A stretch of DNA of 64,000 bases from Diaphorobacter nitroreducens (GTDB taxonomy: Bacteria; Pseudomonadota; Gammaproteobacteria; Burkholderiales; Burkholderiaceae_C). The notes below the pieces were generated by a model. That model had not been told where the DNA came from. It worked only from the letters and a program-made list of their open reading frames with translations, and did not search any database. The stretch spans positions 44,685 through 108,684 of the forward strand of contig RJVL01000005.1 in the NCBI GenBank assembly GCA_003755025.1, read 5' to 3'. Each line of letters begins with the position of its first letter. Within the stretch, counting starts at the first letter, position 1. A program made the translations under genes and the position numbers. Shown one piece after another: positions 39,553-47,910 of this stretch.

Positions 39553-40401
39553 TCAGGCCCCCGCGGCGATGGCCGCGCGCAGCTCCTGCAGCACCGGGGC
39601 CGACGGCGGGCGCACGCCGCGCCAGAGCAGGAACGCCTCGGCTGCCTGCTCCACCAGCATGCCCAGCCCGTCGCGCACGGTGGCGCCGTGGGCCGTGGCC
39701 CAGTCCAGAAAGGGCTGCGCCGCGGGGCCGTACATCATGTCGTAGGCCAGGCTGCCGGGGCGCAGCACGCTGGCGGGCACGGGCACCGCGCCGCCTTCCA
39801 GGCTGCTGGCCGTGGCGTTGATGATTATGTCGAAATCGGCCCCTGGCGCTTGCATATTCAGCGCCAGTAGCTCTGTTTTTTGTAGCGCTGCGAGTGCGGC
39901 GTGGCTGTCCACCAGTGCCTGGGCGCGCGCGGGCGTGCGGTTCACGACGGCGATGCGCCGGGGGTGCTGCCGCAGCAGCGGGCCCAGCACGCCGGCGGCC
40001 GCGCCGCCCGCGCCCACCAGCAACACGTCGCGCCCGGCGAGTGGAGCGCCAGCGCCTTGCGTGATGTCGGCCACCAGGCCCAGGCCGTCGGTGTTGTCGG
40101 CATGGATGTTGCCGCCGTCGAACACGAGGGTATTGGCCGCGCCGGCCAACTGCACGCGCTCGCTGCGCGTGGTGGCCAGCTGCGCGGCCTCCAGCTTGAA
40201 CGGCACGGTGATGTTGCAGCCGCGCCCGCCTTCGGCGGCGAAGCTCTGCAGCGCCTGGGCGAAGCCGTCCAGCGGAACCAGGCGGCGCTCGTAGTGCAGC
40301 GACTGGTCCGTCAGTTGGGCAAAGCGCGCGTGGATCCAAGGCGAGCGGCTATGGGCGATGGGATTGCCCATCACGCAGTAGAGGTCGGCGGCGGCGGTCA
40401 T
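39553..40401 (-). CDS. aroE: Shikimate dehydrogenase
   Basis: 282 aa NADP-dependent enzyme of the shikimate pathway. Substrate site GNPIAHSRSP, catalytic Lys in NITVPFKLEA, NTDGLG, glycine-rich NADP loop VGAGGAAAGVLGPLL and NRTPARA. Residues about 170-188 (AALQKTELLALNMQAPG) come from a dispersed-repeat copy in the NADP-binding domain, between two conserved strands. The ATG overlaps the TonB-like gene's stop by one base. Confidence 0.96.
   Translation of the reverse strand: MTAAADLYCVMGNPIAHSRSPWIHARFAQLTDQSLHYERRLVPLDGFAQALQSFAAEGGRGCNITVPFKLEAAQLATTRSERVQLAGAANTLVFDGGNIHADNTDGLGLVADITQGAGAPLAGRDVLLVGAGGAAAGVLGPLLRQHPRRIAVVNRTPARAQALVDSHAALAALQKTELLALNMQAPGADFDIIINATASSLEGGAVPVPASVLRPGSLAYDMMYGPAAQPFLDWATAHGATVRDGLGMLVEQAAEAFLLWRGVRPPSAPVLQELRAAIAAGA
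39836..39888 (-). repeat. Dispersed palindromic repeat, translated inside aroE
   Basis: Perfect 8 bp arms CTGGCGCT (39843-39850) and AGCGCCAG (39860-39867), flanked by tagctctgttttttgtag typical of the family. Translated in frame as part of AroE. Confidence 0.75.
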
Positions 40402-41261
40402 CAGCGCAGGTCGGTTTCCAGGGTCTGGTCGCGCGTGAACTTGAAGCGCGAGACCACGGCGATCTGATCGGCCTTGGCGCGCATTGCCGGGCCGAAGTGG
40501 CCAAAGGGCCCCGCCGCGCGGGCGATGGCCTCGGCGCGGCGGTCCAGCAGGCGGTTGCCCGAGCCCTGCACCACCTCGGTGGCCAGCACGCGGCCGTCAT
40601 GGTTCACGGTCAGGATCATGATCAGCTCGCCGTAGAGCTTCTTGCCGCCCTGCTCGGGGAAGTTCTGCGTGCCCTTGTCCTCGACCTTGCGGCGCAGCGC
40701 GTCGTAGTACACGGCGTACACCTCCTCGCGCGTGGCGGGGCTGATGTAGCGCTTGCGCGGGCGGGCGTTTTCCTCGTTGATGCGCTTTTCGATCTCGGCC
40801 AGCAGCTTCACCAGCTGGCGGCGCTTTTCGTCCTGGGCCTGGCTGTCGGTGCTCTGGCTGGGCTTGCGCGGGTCGGGCTCGGGCAGCACGGCGAGCTGCT
40901 TGCGCAGCTGGGCCAGCATCTGGGTCTGCTGCTCCAGCATTTGGTCCATCTTGCGCTGGGCTTCTTCCAGGTCGTCGCCGATCGTGGTGAGGGCCGAGTA
41001 GGGCAGGGGGCTGGTGGCGCGTCCCTTGGCGGCCTCGCCGCCACCGGCCAGCGACGCCTGCGCGATGGCCTGCGCCTTGTCGGGGCGCTCGTTGGACTGC
41101 GCGTTGACCAGGATCACCTCCAGCGGCGTGTCCTGGAACACGCGGTTGAAGCTCTCGGGGTCCACGAAGCGCACCGTGAGCAGTGCGGCATGCACGGCGA
41201 TGGAGACGCCCAGCGCGATCTGCAGCGTCGTCAGGCGTTGAAGCAGGGTGGAGATTTTCAT
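40401..41261 (-). CDS. TonB-like energy transducer / periplasmic protein
   Basis: 286 aa from MKISTLLQ. One N-terminal membrane segment (residues about 14-32), then a charged helical region rich in Gln/Glu/Lys (about 85-165) and a TonB-type C-terminal domain (YGELIMILTVNHDGRVLATEVVQGSGNRLLDRRAEAIARAAGPFG). TonB proteins transmit the inner-membrane proton gradient to outer-membrane receptors through ExbBD, but there are no exbBD or receptor genes here, and the proline-rich periplasmic spacer of classical TonB is missing. It may therefore serve another envelope function. Neighbours are RNase II and aroE on the same strand. Confidence 0.82.
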   Translation of the reverse strand: MKISTLLQRLTTLQIALGVSIAVHAALLTVRFVDPESFNRVFQDTPLEVILVNAQSNERPDKAQAIAQASLAGGGEAAKGRATSPLPYSALTTIGDDLEEAQRKMDQMLEQQTQMLAQLRKQLAVLPEPDPRKPSQSTDSQAQDEKRRQLVKLLAEIEKRINEENARPRKRYISPATREEVYAVYYDALRRKVEDKGTQNFPEQGGKKLYGELIMILTVNHDGRVLATEVVQGSGNRLLDRRAEAIARAAGPFGHFGPAMRAKADQIAVVSRFKFTRDQTLETDLR

Positions 41262-41339
41262 CGTCGGGCCGCCATCACTGCAGGCCGCGGCGCCCTGTGG
41301 GGCGGCGCGCTGCATGGCGGTGGAGCAAGGGAGCGGTTG

Positions 41340-43511
41340 TCACGGCGCCCGATTATCAGCGGTGCCGCCGGCGCCCTCGCCCTCGGCCTCGTTGACATCG
41401 ACCGCGATGGCGATCGGGCCGGCCACGGCCTCCTCGTCGCCCTCGTCCTCGTCCACCGGGCCGTCGTCGCTGGCATCCAGCGGGTCGTCCAGGCGCGCCA
41501 CCAGGGTGCCCGCCACGTCCAGCGTGATCTCGTCGATCTCGCCGAGCTTGACGCGCACGCGCGCGCCGCGCGGCAGCTGCTGCGCGCCCAGCACGGGCAG
41601 CACCAGTGGCAGGGTGTCGGCGCGCACCAGGAAGCTGCCGTTCGGCCCTTCCTTGAACACGGTGGCGTCCAGCTCGGTGATCTGGTTCTGCTGCAGGTAC
41701 TTGAGCGTCCAGAAGCGCTCCATGCCGGCCTGGTAGCCGTTGTAGGCGCTGTAGGCGGCATCGAAGCTGCTGATGATGGAGAACAGCTCCGCGTCCTTGG
41801 GCTTGAACGGTGCGGCCAGTGCAGCGGTCTTGCCGTGGCGCGCGCAGGCAATGATCTGCCACTGGTTCACCAGGTCCACGTAGCGGCGCAGCGGCGAGGT
41901 GGCCCAGGCGTAGCTCTTCACGCCGATGCCGGCGTGCGGCAGCGCCTTGGTGGACATGCGCACCTTCACACCGGGCGCCAGGCTCGCCTGGCTGCGGTAG
42001 ATGCCCGGCACGCCGTGCTCGGCCAGCATGTTGCCCCAGGTGCTGTTGGCGACGATGGCGGCCTCGGCCACGATCAGGTCCAGCGGCGCGCCGCGCTTGC
42101 GGGTGGTGATGTTCACCGTTTCGCTGCCGTTGGGCTCGGCGCCGTCGTTGCGGGGCTTGTGGGCCCCCACGCTTGCCGCTTCGCTGGCTGCGCTGCCCCC
42201 CGCGGGGGCGTTCGCGCCTTCGGGCGGCCGGGCGGCGCTCAGCCGGAAGGTGTAGTCGGGGCGGTTGAAGGTTTCGGGCTTGCCGCGCACGACTTCGCGC
42301 TGGGCCTTGAGCTGCTTGGCCAGTCGGTGCAAAAAGGAGAGCTGCTCACGCAGATCCAGCAAGGCCTGAGGCGTGTTTTCGGTCTGAATCGACGCATCCT
42401 GCAGCCATTCCTCGGTGACGATGTGGTCGAGCTGGTCGTGGCGCAGGTTCACCGTCACGGGCACGCGCTCCAGGCGCGTCTCGGTGGCGGTGATGGCCAG
42501 CGTGGCCTCGTCGATCGTCACATACAGCGACACGGCCGGGTTGGCGCGGCCCTCGTCCAGCGTGTAGATCTGCACCACCTCGTCGGGCAGCATGGTGATC
42601 TTGTAGCCCGGCATGTAGACGGTGGACAGGCGCGTGCGCCCCAGCTTGTCCAGGTCGCCCCCGGGTTGGATCGCCAGGCCCGGCGCTGCAATGTGGATGC
42701 CCAGCGTCACGGTGCCGGTGCCCAGGCCCTGCACCGACAGGGCGTCGTCGATCTCGGTGGTGGCCGAATCGTCGATGGAATAGGCCTGTACATCCGCCAG
42801 CGGCAGGTCGGCCGGCGGCTGGGGTGCCGCCAGCTGGGGAAAGCCCGTGCCCTTGGGGAAGTTGTCGAACAAAAAGCGCTTCCAGTGGAACTGGTAGCTG
42901 GAGTCGATCGCACCCGCGGCCTGCAACAGGTCCAGCGGAGCCTTCTGCGCGCTGCGGCTGGCCTCGACCACGGCCTTGTACTCGGGCGCGTTCTTGTCGG
43001 GGCGGAACAGAATTTTGTAGAGCTGCTCGCGCACGGGCTGCGGGCAGGTGCCGGCGACGAGTTCGGCGGCCCAGGCGTCGATCTGCGCCTGGATCTGCTT
43101 CTTCTTCTCGATGGCGGCGAGGGCCTGCTGCAGCACCTCGGCCGACGCCTTGCGAAAACGCCCTTTGCCCGCGCGGCGGAAGTAGTGCGGCGCCTCGAAC
43201 AGCGCCACCAGCATGCCGGCTTGCTCGGTCACTGGCGCCTGGGCAGAAAAATAGTCGCGCGCCAACTCGGCGAAGCCGAACTCCTCCTCGGGCGCGAACT
43301 CCCAGGCCAGCGGAAGCTCCACGCCGGCGGCGATCTCGCGCGCCTGCGCCAGCAGCTCGGCCGGGGCGGGCTTGTCGAACTTCAACAGGATGTTGGCGGC
43401 CTTGACCTTGACGCGTTTACCCGAGTCGAGCTCAATCTGTGCCGAGCTTTCGGCTTCGGAGAGGATGCGGCCGGCCAGGAACTTGCCGGCTTCGTCGAAC
43501 AGTGCATGCAT
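41340..43511 (-). CDS. RNase II-type exoribonuclease (RNB domain)
   Basis: 723 aa. The RNB catalytic signature DSATTEIDDALSV with the Asp pair at 255-256 is clear, and TSPLRRYVDLVNQWQI is the other end of the RNB channel. The N-terminal ~200 residues lack an obvious cold-shock domain, as in the shorter RNase II relatives of beta-proteobacteria. A C-terminal S1-like segment (LPRGARVRVKLGEIDEITLDVAGTLV) is followed by an acidic tail (DDGPVDEDEGDEEAVAG). Residues about 423-464 (PPEGANAPAGGSAASEAASVGAH) interrupt the RNB domain and are encoded by a second type of dispersed repeat. Confidence 0.92.
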   Translation of the reverse strand: MHALFDEAGKFLAGRILSEAESSAQIELDSGKRVKVKAANILLKFDKPAPAELLAQAREIAAGVELPLAWEFAPEEEFGFAELARDYFSAQAPVTEQAGMLVALFEAPHYFRRAGKGRFRKASAEVLQQALAAIEKKKQIQAQIDAWAAELVAGTCPQPVREQLYKILFRPDKNAPEYKAVVEASRSAQKAPLDLLQAAGAIDSSYQFHWKRFLFDNFPKGTGFPQLAAPQPPADLPLADVQAYSIDDSATTEIDDALSVQGLGTGTVTLGIHIAAPGLAIQPGGDLDKLGRTRLSTVYMPGYKITMLPDEVVQIYTLDEGRANPAVSLYVTIDEATLAITATETRLERVPVTVNLRHDQLDHIVTEEWLQDASIQTENTPQALLDLREQLSFLHRLAKQLKAQREVVRGKPETFNRPDYTFRLSAARPPEGANAPAGGSAASEAASVGAHKPRNDGAEPNGSETVNITTRKRGAPLDLIVAEAAIVANSTWGNMLAEHGVPGIYRSQASLAPGVKVRMSTKALPHAGIGVKSYAWATSPLRRYVDLVNQWQIIACARHGKTAALAAPFKPKDAELFSIISSFDAAYSAYNGYQAGMERFWTLKYLQQNQITELDATVFKEGPNGSFLVRADTLPLVLPVLGAQQLPRGARVRVKLGEIDEITLDVAGTLVARLDDPLDASDDGPVDEDEGDEEAVAGPIAIAVDVNEAEGEGAGGTADNRAP
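42160..42240 (-). repeat. GC-rich dispersed element inside the RNase II gene
   Basis: Contains gcccccacgcttgccgcttcgctggctgcgctgccccccgcgggggcg and cgccttcgggcggccgggcggcg, with internal palindromes (cccccgcggggg; cgccttcgggcg). It resembles the common Comamonadaceae intergenic GC-rich repeats but is translated in frame in the RNB domain. Different family from the GCTGCTAGCGCTTG palindrome. Confidence 0.6.
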
Positions 43512-43520
43512 AGGGGCGCG

Positions 43521-43526
43521 ATTTTC
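43521..43526 (-). promoter_or_regulatory. Weak -10-like box upstream of the RNase II gene
   Basis: On the minus strand GAAAAT lies 9 nt before the ATG at 43511, with no Shine-Dalgarno sequence between. Confidence 0.3.
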
Positions 43527-43639
43527 CCATGGCGGCGGGCAGCGCCCCTGTTCGTGGCAGGTGATTGCGGGTGTTTGTCACGCCAGGCCTTCGGCGTGCG
43601 TCCAATGGGCAAAGGGTCTCAACGAAAGCGAGGCGAGCC

Positions 43640-44371
43640 ATGCACCCATCCGAGGACTTACCGCAGGCGGCGGTTGTCACTGCCATTCCCATCGCCGACC
43701 GTGCGGCGGACGCGGCCTTGGTGACGCGCGCCCTCGCCGGCGAGGCGGGAGCCTTCGCCGCCATCATGCGGCGCCACAACCGGCTGATGTTTCGCGCCGC
43801 GCGCGGCGTGGTGCATGACGACGCCGAGGCGCAGGACGTGGTGCAGGAGGCCTATTTGCGCGCCTTCACGCGGCTGCGGGCCTTCCGCGGCGATGCCGCG
43901 CTGGGCACCTGGCTGGCGCGCATCTGCCTGCGCACGGCCTTGGACGTCTTGCGCCGGCGTGCGCGCAGCGTGGCGATCGACCCCGCGCAGGCCAGCGACC
44001 AGGAGCCGCAGCCGGAGGATGCCATGTCCTATTTCGCCCCGCCCGACGACGCGCCCGACCAGGCACTTGCGCGTGCCCAGTTGCGCGCCCTGCTGGAGTC
44101 GGCCGTGCACAGCCTGCCGCCGCTGTACCGCAGCGTGTTCCTCCTGCGTGCCGTGCAGGAGATGAGCGTGCAGGAGGCGGCCTTCTGTCTGGACATCAGC
44201 GAAGAGCTGGTGCGCACCCGCTACCTGCGTTCGCGCGCCATGTTGCGCGACGCGCTGGGCGCGCGGGTGGAAGCCTGCGCCGACAGCGTCTTTCCGTTTG
44301 CGGGCGCGCGCTGCGACCAGGTCGTGCAGCAGGTGCTGGACGCACTGGCGCGGCGCGGGCTGCTGGCCTGA
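43640..44371 (+). CDS. ECF-type RNA polymerase sigma factor
   Basis: 243 aa. Sigma region 2 (residues about 35-105): ALAGEAGAFAAIMRRHNRLMFRAARGVVHDDAEAQDVVQEAYLRAF. Region 4 (about 150-205): LESAVHSLPPLYRSVFLLRAVQEMSVQEAAFCLDISEELVRTRYLRSRAMLRDAL. A ~45-residue C-terminal tail after region 4 is unusual and could be regulatory. No anti-sigma gene follows; the next genes encode a secreted ferritin-like protein and a cytochrome c. RBS weak (AGGCGAG). Confidence 0.93.
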   Translation: MHPSEDLPQAAVVTAIPIADRAADAALVTRALAGEAGAFAAIMRRHNRLMFRAARGVVHDDAEAQDVVQEAYLRAFTRLRAFRGDAALGTWLARICLRTALDVLRRRARSVAIDPAQASDQEPQPEDAMSYFAPPDDAPDQALARAQLRALLESAVHSLPPLYRSVFLLRAVQEMSVQEAAFCLDISEELVRTRYLRSRAMLRDALGARVEACADSVFPFAGARCDQVVQQVLDALARRGLLA

Positions 44372-44479
44372 CGGGCCGGCGCCACCCCGCCCACGCCTAT
44401 GGCCCGTGCGCCGCTGCGCGCCGCGCCGATTTCCCGCGCCGCCGGCGCGGCACTTGTCCCTTTCTTCAAGGAGATGACC

Positions 44480-45064
44480 ATGAACCACTCTTCCTTCCTC
44501 TTGACGCCTTCTTCCGCGCTGCTCGCGCGCCGCCGCACGGTGGGCGCGGCCGTGCTCTCGGCCTCGGCCGTGGCCCTGCTGGGCGGGCGCGACGCGCTGG
44601 CCGCTGGCGCCAAGACCGATGCGCGACAGCACGAGGCCGACGTGCGCATCCTCAACACCGCACTGGCGGCGGAGTACGAGGCCGTGGCCGCCTACCAGGT
44701 GGGCGCCGAGAGCGGTCTGCTCACCTCCGGCGTGCTGCCGCTGGCGCAGCAATTCCAGGGCCACCACAGGGAGCATGCCGACGCGATCGCCGGCGCCGTG
44801 CAGAAGATGGGCGGCAAGCCCGTGCAGGCCAAGGCGCAGTACGGCTTCCCGACCGACAAGCTCAAGGCCGAAGCCGACGTGCTGCGCTTTGCCGCCGGAC
44901 TGGAGCGCGGCGCCGTGTCGGCCTACCTGGGTGCGGTGCCGCTGTTTGCCGACCGTGCCCTGGCGCAGGTGGCCGCCAGCATCCTGGGCGACGAGGCCAT
45001 GCACTGGGCCGTGCTGCGCCAGGCCCTGGGTGAGGCGCCGGTGCCCTCGGCGTTCCTGTCATGA
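44480..45064 (+). CDS. Tat-exported ferritin-like domain protein
   Basis: 194 aa. The N-terminus has a twin-arginine signal (LARRRTVGAAVLSASAVALLGG, ending DALAAGA). The mature part is a helical bundle with carboxylate/His pairs typical of ferritin-like folds: AAEYEAVAAYQVGA, HHREHADAIAGAV, AAGLERGAVSAYLGA and LGDEAMHWAVLRQAL. Metal binding is likely but its role (iron storage, oxidase) cannot be told. AAGGAG lies 7 nt before the ATG at 44480. The stop overlaps the cytochrome gene start (ATGA), which suggests a functional link in the periplasm. Confidence 0.87.
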   Translation: MNHSSFLLTPSSALLARRRTVGAAVLSASAVALLGGRDALAAGAKTDARQHEADVRILNTALAAEYEAVAAYQVGAESGLLTSGVLPLAQQFQGHHREHADAIAGAVQKMGGKPVQAKAQYGFPTDKLKAEADVLRFAAGLERGAVSAYLGAVPLFADRALAQVAASILGDEAMHWAVLRQALGEAPVPSAFLS

Positions 45065-45531
45065 CCCGAGTCCAGGCAGGTGGGCGTAGGCGGGCCTGGG
45101 CATTGGTGGGCGGATTGGCGCTTGGTGCTGCGGGCATGGCGGTCGCCGGGCCCGCACCGGCAACGCCAGCGCCGGCCGCGCCCCAGCCCATGGCGCCTGA
45201 CGCAGCCCAGCTGGCACGCGGCCAGCAGATCTACGCGCGCTGCGCGGGGTGCCACGCCATCGAGGGCCACCGCACGGGACCGCAGCACTGCGGCCTGTTC
45301 GGCCGCCGCGCGGGCACGGCGCCGGGGTTCGACGGCTACTCCCCGGCCATGAAGGCCAGCGGCATCGTCTGGGACGAGCGCACGCTGCAGCGCTTCCTGA
45401 AGGATCCGCCAGCCACCGTGCCCGGCACGTCCATGGGCTACGCAGGCGTGAAGGACGATGGCGAGCGTGCGGCGCTCATCGCCTGGCTGCGCCAGGCCAC
45501 GCAGCCGGGGAGCGCCTGCACGCCCAGGTAA
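45061..45531 (+). CDS. Periplasmic class I cytochrome c
   Basis: 156 aa. A Sec-type signal (RRRAWALVGGLALGAAGMAVAGPA) and a Pro/Ala linker precede one haem site CAGCH (C61, C64, H65). The distal methionine is probably M125 in GTSMGYAGV, and the fold ends with ALIAWLRQAT. It resembles cytochrome c2/c550 electron carriers. Translationally coupled to the ferritin-like gene, so it may carry electrons to or from it. Confidence 0.95.
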   Translation: MTRVQAGGRRRAWALVGGLALGAAGMAVAGPAPATPAPAAPQPMAPDAAQLARGQQIYARCAGCHAIEGHRTGPQHCGLFGRRAGTAPGFDGYSPAMKASGIVWDERTLQRFLKDPPATVPGTSMGYAGVKDDGERAALIAWLRQATQPGSACTPR

Positions 45532-45536
45532 CCCAT

Positions 45537-45600
45537 TGCTCTGTTTTTGATAGCTGCCAGCGCTTACTACAAAAGCGCTGGAGGCATTTTTGGCTTGAAG
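45537..45600. repeat. Dispersed palindromic repeat after the cytochrome gene
   Basis: Perfect 9 bp arms CCAGCGCTT (45557-45565) and AAGCGCTGG (45573-45581), with flanks ctgtttttgatagctg and aggcatttttggcttgaag. Its place just after the last gene of the sigma operon would let it act as a terminator-like or mRNA-stabilising hairpin. Confidence 0.88.
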
Positions 45601-45677
45601 TGCGGCTGGTGCCATGGCGGCGCCTATGATGGGCGCCACCATGACGTCCACGATCGCCTTTGCACCACCACCCCGCT

Positions 45678-47231
45678 ATGCGTCCTGATTTCACGCCGCT
45701 GGCGATTTTGGCGATGGCGCTGCCCTTCGTCTTTGGCATTACCGAGGCTCCGTATTCCAACTTTTGGCCGCTGCTGGCCAGCGGCGCCTGCGCCTGGCTG
45801 CTGGCGGCGCTGGCCTGGTGCGGCGCCTGGCGTCCAAGTGCCGCGCGCCTGGGCGCCCATCTGGCGGCGGGTCTGCTGCTGGCGGCGCTGGTGGCCGCGG
45901 CCATCGGCCTGGTGCAGTTCTTCATGGGCGACCCGGGGTGGGCGCCGTGGGTGCATGCCTCCAGCCCGGGCCTGGCCTTCGGCAACTTGCGCCAGCGCAA
46001 CCAGCAGGCCACGTTGCTGGCGCTGGGCGTGTGGGCGCTGCTGTGGTGGGTGGCGCGCCTGCAGGAGCAGGTGGACGGCAACCCGGTGCTGGCAGGGCGC
46101 GGCGCGCGCTGGCCGGTGCTGGCGGCGGTCGCGGTGCCCTGGGCCATGGTGCTGCTGGCCACTGCGGGCGCGGCCACGGCCTCGCGCACGGGGGCGCTGG
46201 AGTGGCTGGTGGTGTTGGCGCTGCTCGCCGTGTGGCGGCGCAGCAGCGGCGCACTGGCGCTCGGCATGGCCGGCGTGGGGCTGGCGGTCTATGCGGTGGC
46301 CGCGTGGGGCTTGCCGCAACTGCTGCTGCGGTGGACGGGCATGCGCATGGACGGCCTGTTCATGCGGATGGCCGATGGCTCCCAGACCTGCGTCGGCCGC
46401 GCTACGCTGTGGTCCAACGTGCTGGAGCTGATCGCCCAGCGGCCCTGGGCCGGCTGGGGCTGGGGCGAGCTGGACTACGCGCACTACATCCACCCGTTTG
46501 CGGGAGAGCGTTTTTGCGTGCTGCTGGACAACGCCCACAACCTGCCGCTGCATCTGGCGGTGGAACTGGGCCTGCCGGCTGCGCTGCTGCTGTGCGGCGT
46601 GCCGCTGTGGGCCGCGCTGCGCGCGCGCCCCTGGCGCGAGGCGCAGCCCCACCGCCAACTGGCCTGGGGCGTGCTGGCCCTTGTGGGCGTGCACAGCCTG
46701 CTGGAGTTCCCGCTGTGGTACGGGCCGTTCCAACTGGCCACCGCGCTGGCCGTGCTGGTGCTGCTGGCGCCCTGGCTGTCGCGTGCGGCGCGCTGGCGCC
46801 CCGTGGGTGCGGTGGTGGCGGGCGTGGCACTGCTGGCGGCACCGGCCATGGGGTTCGTGCTGGTGCGCGACTACGCGCGCGTGAGCGCGCTGTACCGTCC
46901 CACGGCAGAGCGGCCCGCGGCGCTGCGCGCGCTGACGGCTGCCGACGCGGCGCGGCAGGTGTGGTTCTTCCGCGCGCCAGCGCAGTTCGCGCAGCTCACC
47001 ACTGCGGTGGTCACGCCTGCCAATGCGGCCGAGATGCATGCCCTGGCGTTGCAACTGCTGCACTACTCGCCCGAGCCGCGCGTGATCGAGAAGCTCATCG
47101 CCAGCGCGCGGCTGCTGGGCCGCGAGGACGAGGTGGCGCTGCACACCGACCGCTACCGCCGCGCCTATCCGTACGACTTCGGGCGCTGGCAGCGCGGTCA
47201 GCCTTCCGGTGGCCCGCCGCTGGAGCGCTGA
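45678..47231 (+). CDS. PglL/WaaL/Wzy-family O-oligosaccharide ligase or polymerase
   Basis: 517 aa membrane protein with about a dozen hydrophobic segments. The pattern FGNLRQRNQQATLLALGVWALLW is typical of the PglL subgroup N-terminal part, and the Wzy_C region contains GWGWGELDYAHYIHPFAG followed by LLDNAHNLPLHLAVELGLPAALLLCG with the conserved His. PglL enzymes transfer lipid-linked glycans to type IV pilins or other proteins. A periplasmic/C-terminal domain of about 120 residues follows the last helix. The start at 45678 (MRPDFTPLAI) is preferred to a TTG 18 nt upstream. No glycan synthesis genes are nearby. Confidence 0.85.
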   Translation: MRPDFTPLAILAMALPFVFGITEAPYSNFWPLLASGACAWLLAALAWCGAWRPSAARLGAHLAAGLLLAALVAAAIGLVQFFMGDPGWAPWVHASSPGLAFGNLRQRNQQATLLALGVWALLWWVARLQEQVDGNPVLAGRGARWPVLAAVAVPWAMVLLATAGAATASRTGALEWLVVLALLAVWRRSSGALALGMAGVGLAVYAVAAWGLPQLLLRWTGMRMDGLFMRMADGSQTCVGRATLWSNVLELIAQRPWAGWGWGELDYAHYIHPFAGERFCVLLDNAHNLPLHLAVELGLPAALLLCGVPLWAALRARPWREAQPHRQLAWGVLALVGVHSLLEFPLWYGPFQLATALAVLVLLAPWLSRAARWRPVGAVVAGVALLAAPAMGFVLVRDYARVSALYRPTAERPAALRALTAADAARQVWFFRAPAQFAQLTTAVVTPANAAEMHALALQLLHYSPEPRVIEKLIASARLLGREDEVALHTDRYRRAYPYDFGRWQRGQPSGGPPLER

Positions 47232-47819
47232 TCAGGCCAGGTCGCAGAACGCCAGCACCTCGGGCAGGTGCCGGGCGAAGTCGCTCAGCGCGTGGTCGCC
47301 GCCGGGCAGTACGCGCTGGGTGGCTTGCGGGTAGCGCGCGACCATCTCGCGCCAGTCCAGCAGTTCGTCACCCTGCGCGGCGATCAGCAGCTCCGGCCCC
47401 GCGGGCGGCAGGTGGCGCACGTCCAGCGCCTGCAGCTCGGCGATGTACTCGGGGCGGAAGAAGAACCGCTCTTCGGGGTTGTGCCACGCGGTCTGCTCGC
47501 CGATGTAGCGTTCCAGGTCGCGCGCGGGGTGGACGGCGGGGTTGAGCAGCACGCTGGTACAGCGCGCCTGTTGCGCCACCCAGCTGGCGTAGTAGCCGCC
47601 GAGCGACGAGCCGACCACCGCCATGCCCGGTCCCTGTGGCCAGGTGGCGATGCCGCCTGCGACCAGCGCCATCGCCGCGCGCGGCGAAGGGGGCAGCTGT
47701 GGGCACCAGAACGTTACGCCCGGGTGGTGCTGGGCCACGTGCGCGGCCACCTGGCGGGCCTTGGTGGACTGGGGCGAGGAGCGAAAGCCGTGCAGGTACA
47801 GCAGGTGGGTGGTGGGCAT
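47232..47819 (-). CDS. YqiA/YcfP-family alpha/beta-fold esterase
   Basis: 195 aa. Starts MPTTHLLYLHGFRSSPQSTKA, typical of the YqiA group. Nucleophile elbow GSSLGGYYA with S72, Asp in AAQGDELLDW and catalytic His in LPGGDHALSDF. Acts on short-chain esters in studied homologues; the physiological substrate is not known. Convergent with the PglL-like gene (stop codons adjacent) and divergent from the kinase gene. Confidence 0.92.
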   Translation of the reverse strand: MPTTHLLYLHGFRSSPQSTKARQVAAHVAQHHPGVTFWCPQLPPSPRAAMALVAGGIATWPQGPGMAVVGSSLGGYYASWVAQQARCTSVLLNPAVHPARDLERYIGEQTAWHNPEERFFFRPEYIAELQALDVRHLPPAGPELLIAAQGDELLDWREMVARYPQATQRVLPGGDHALSDFARHLPEVLAFCDLA

Positions 47820-47910
47820 GGCTGTCAGCGTCGGCGCTGTCGAAAGGCAAGTGCCGGTCCGGCAACGGTTTTTGGTGGATGATGCGTGGATCTTGTAGCC
47901 AGCTTACGCC

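Noticed and set aside
40497..43724. A plus-strand open frame of more than 1000 codons opposite RNase II, the TonB-like gene and aroE
   Set aside because: It runs antisense through genes with clear catalytic motifs, and its Arg/His/Gln/Leu-rich composition is the usual shadow of GC-rich codon usage. No domain can be recognised in it.
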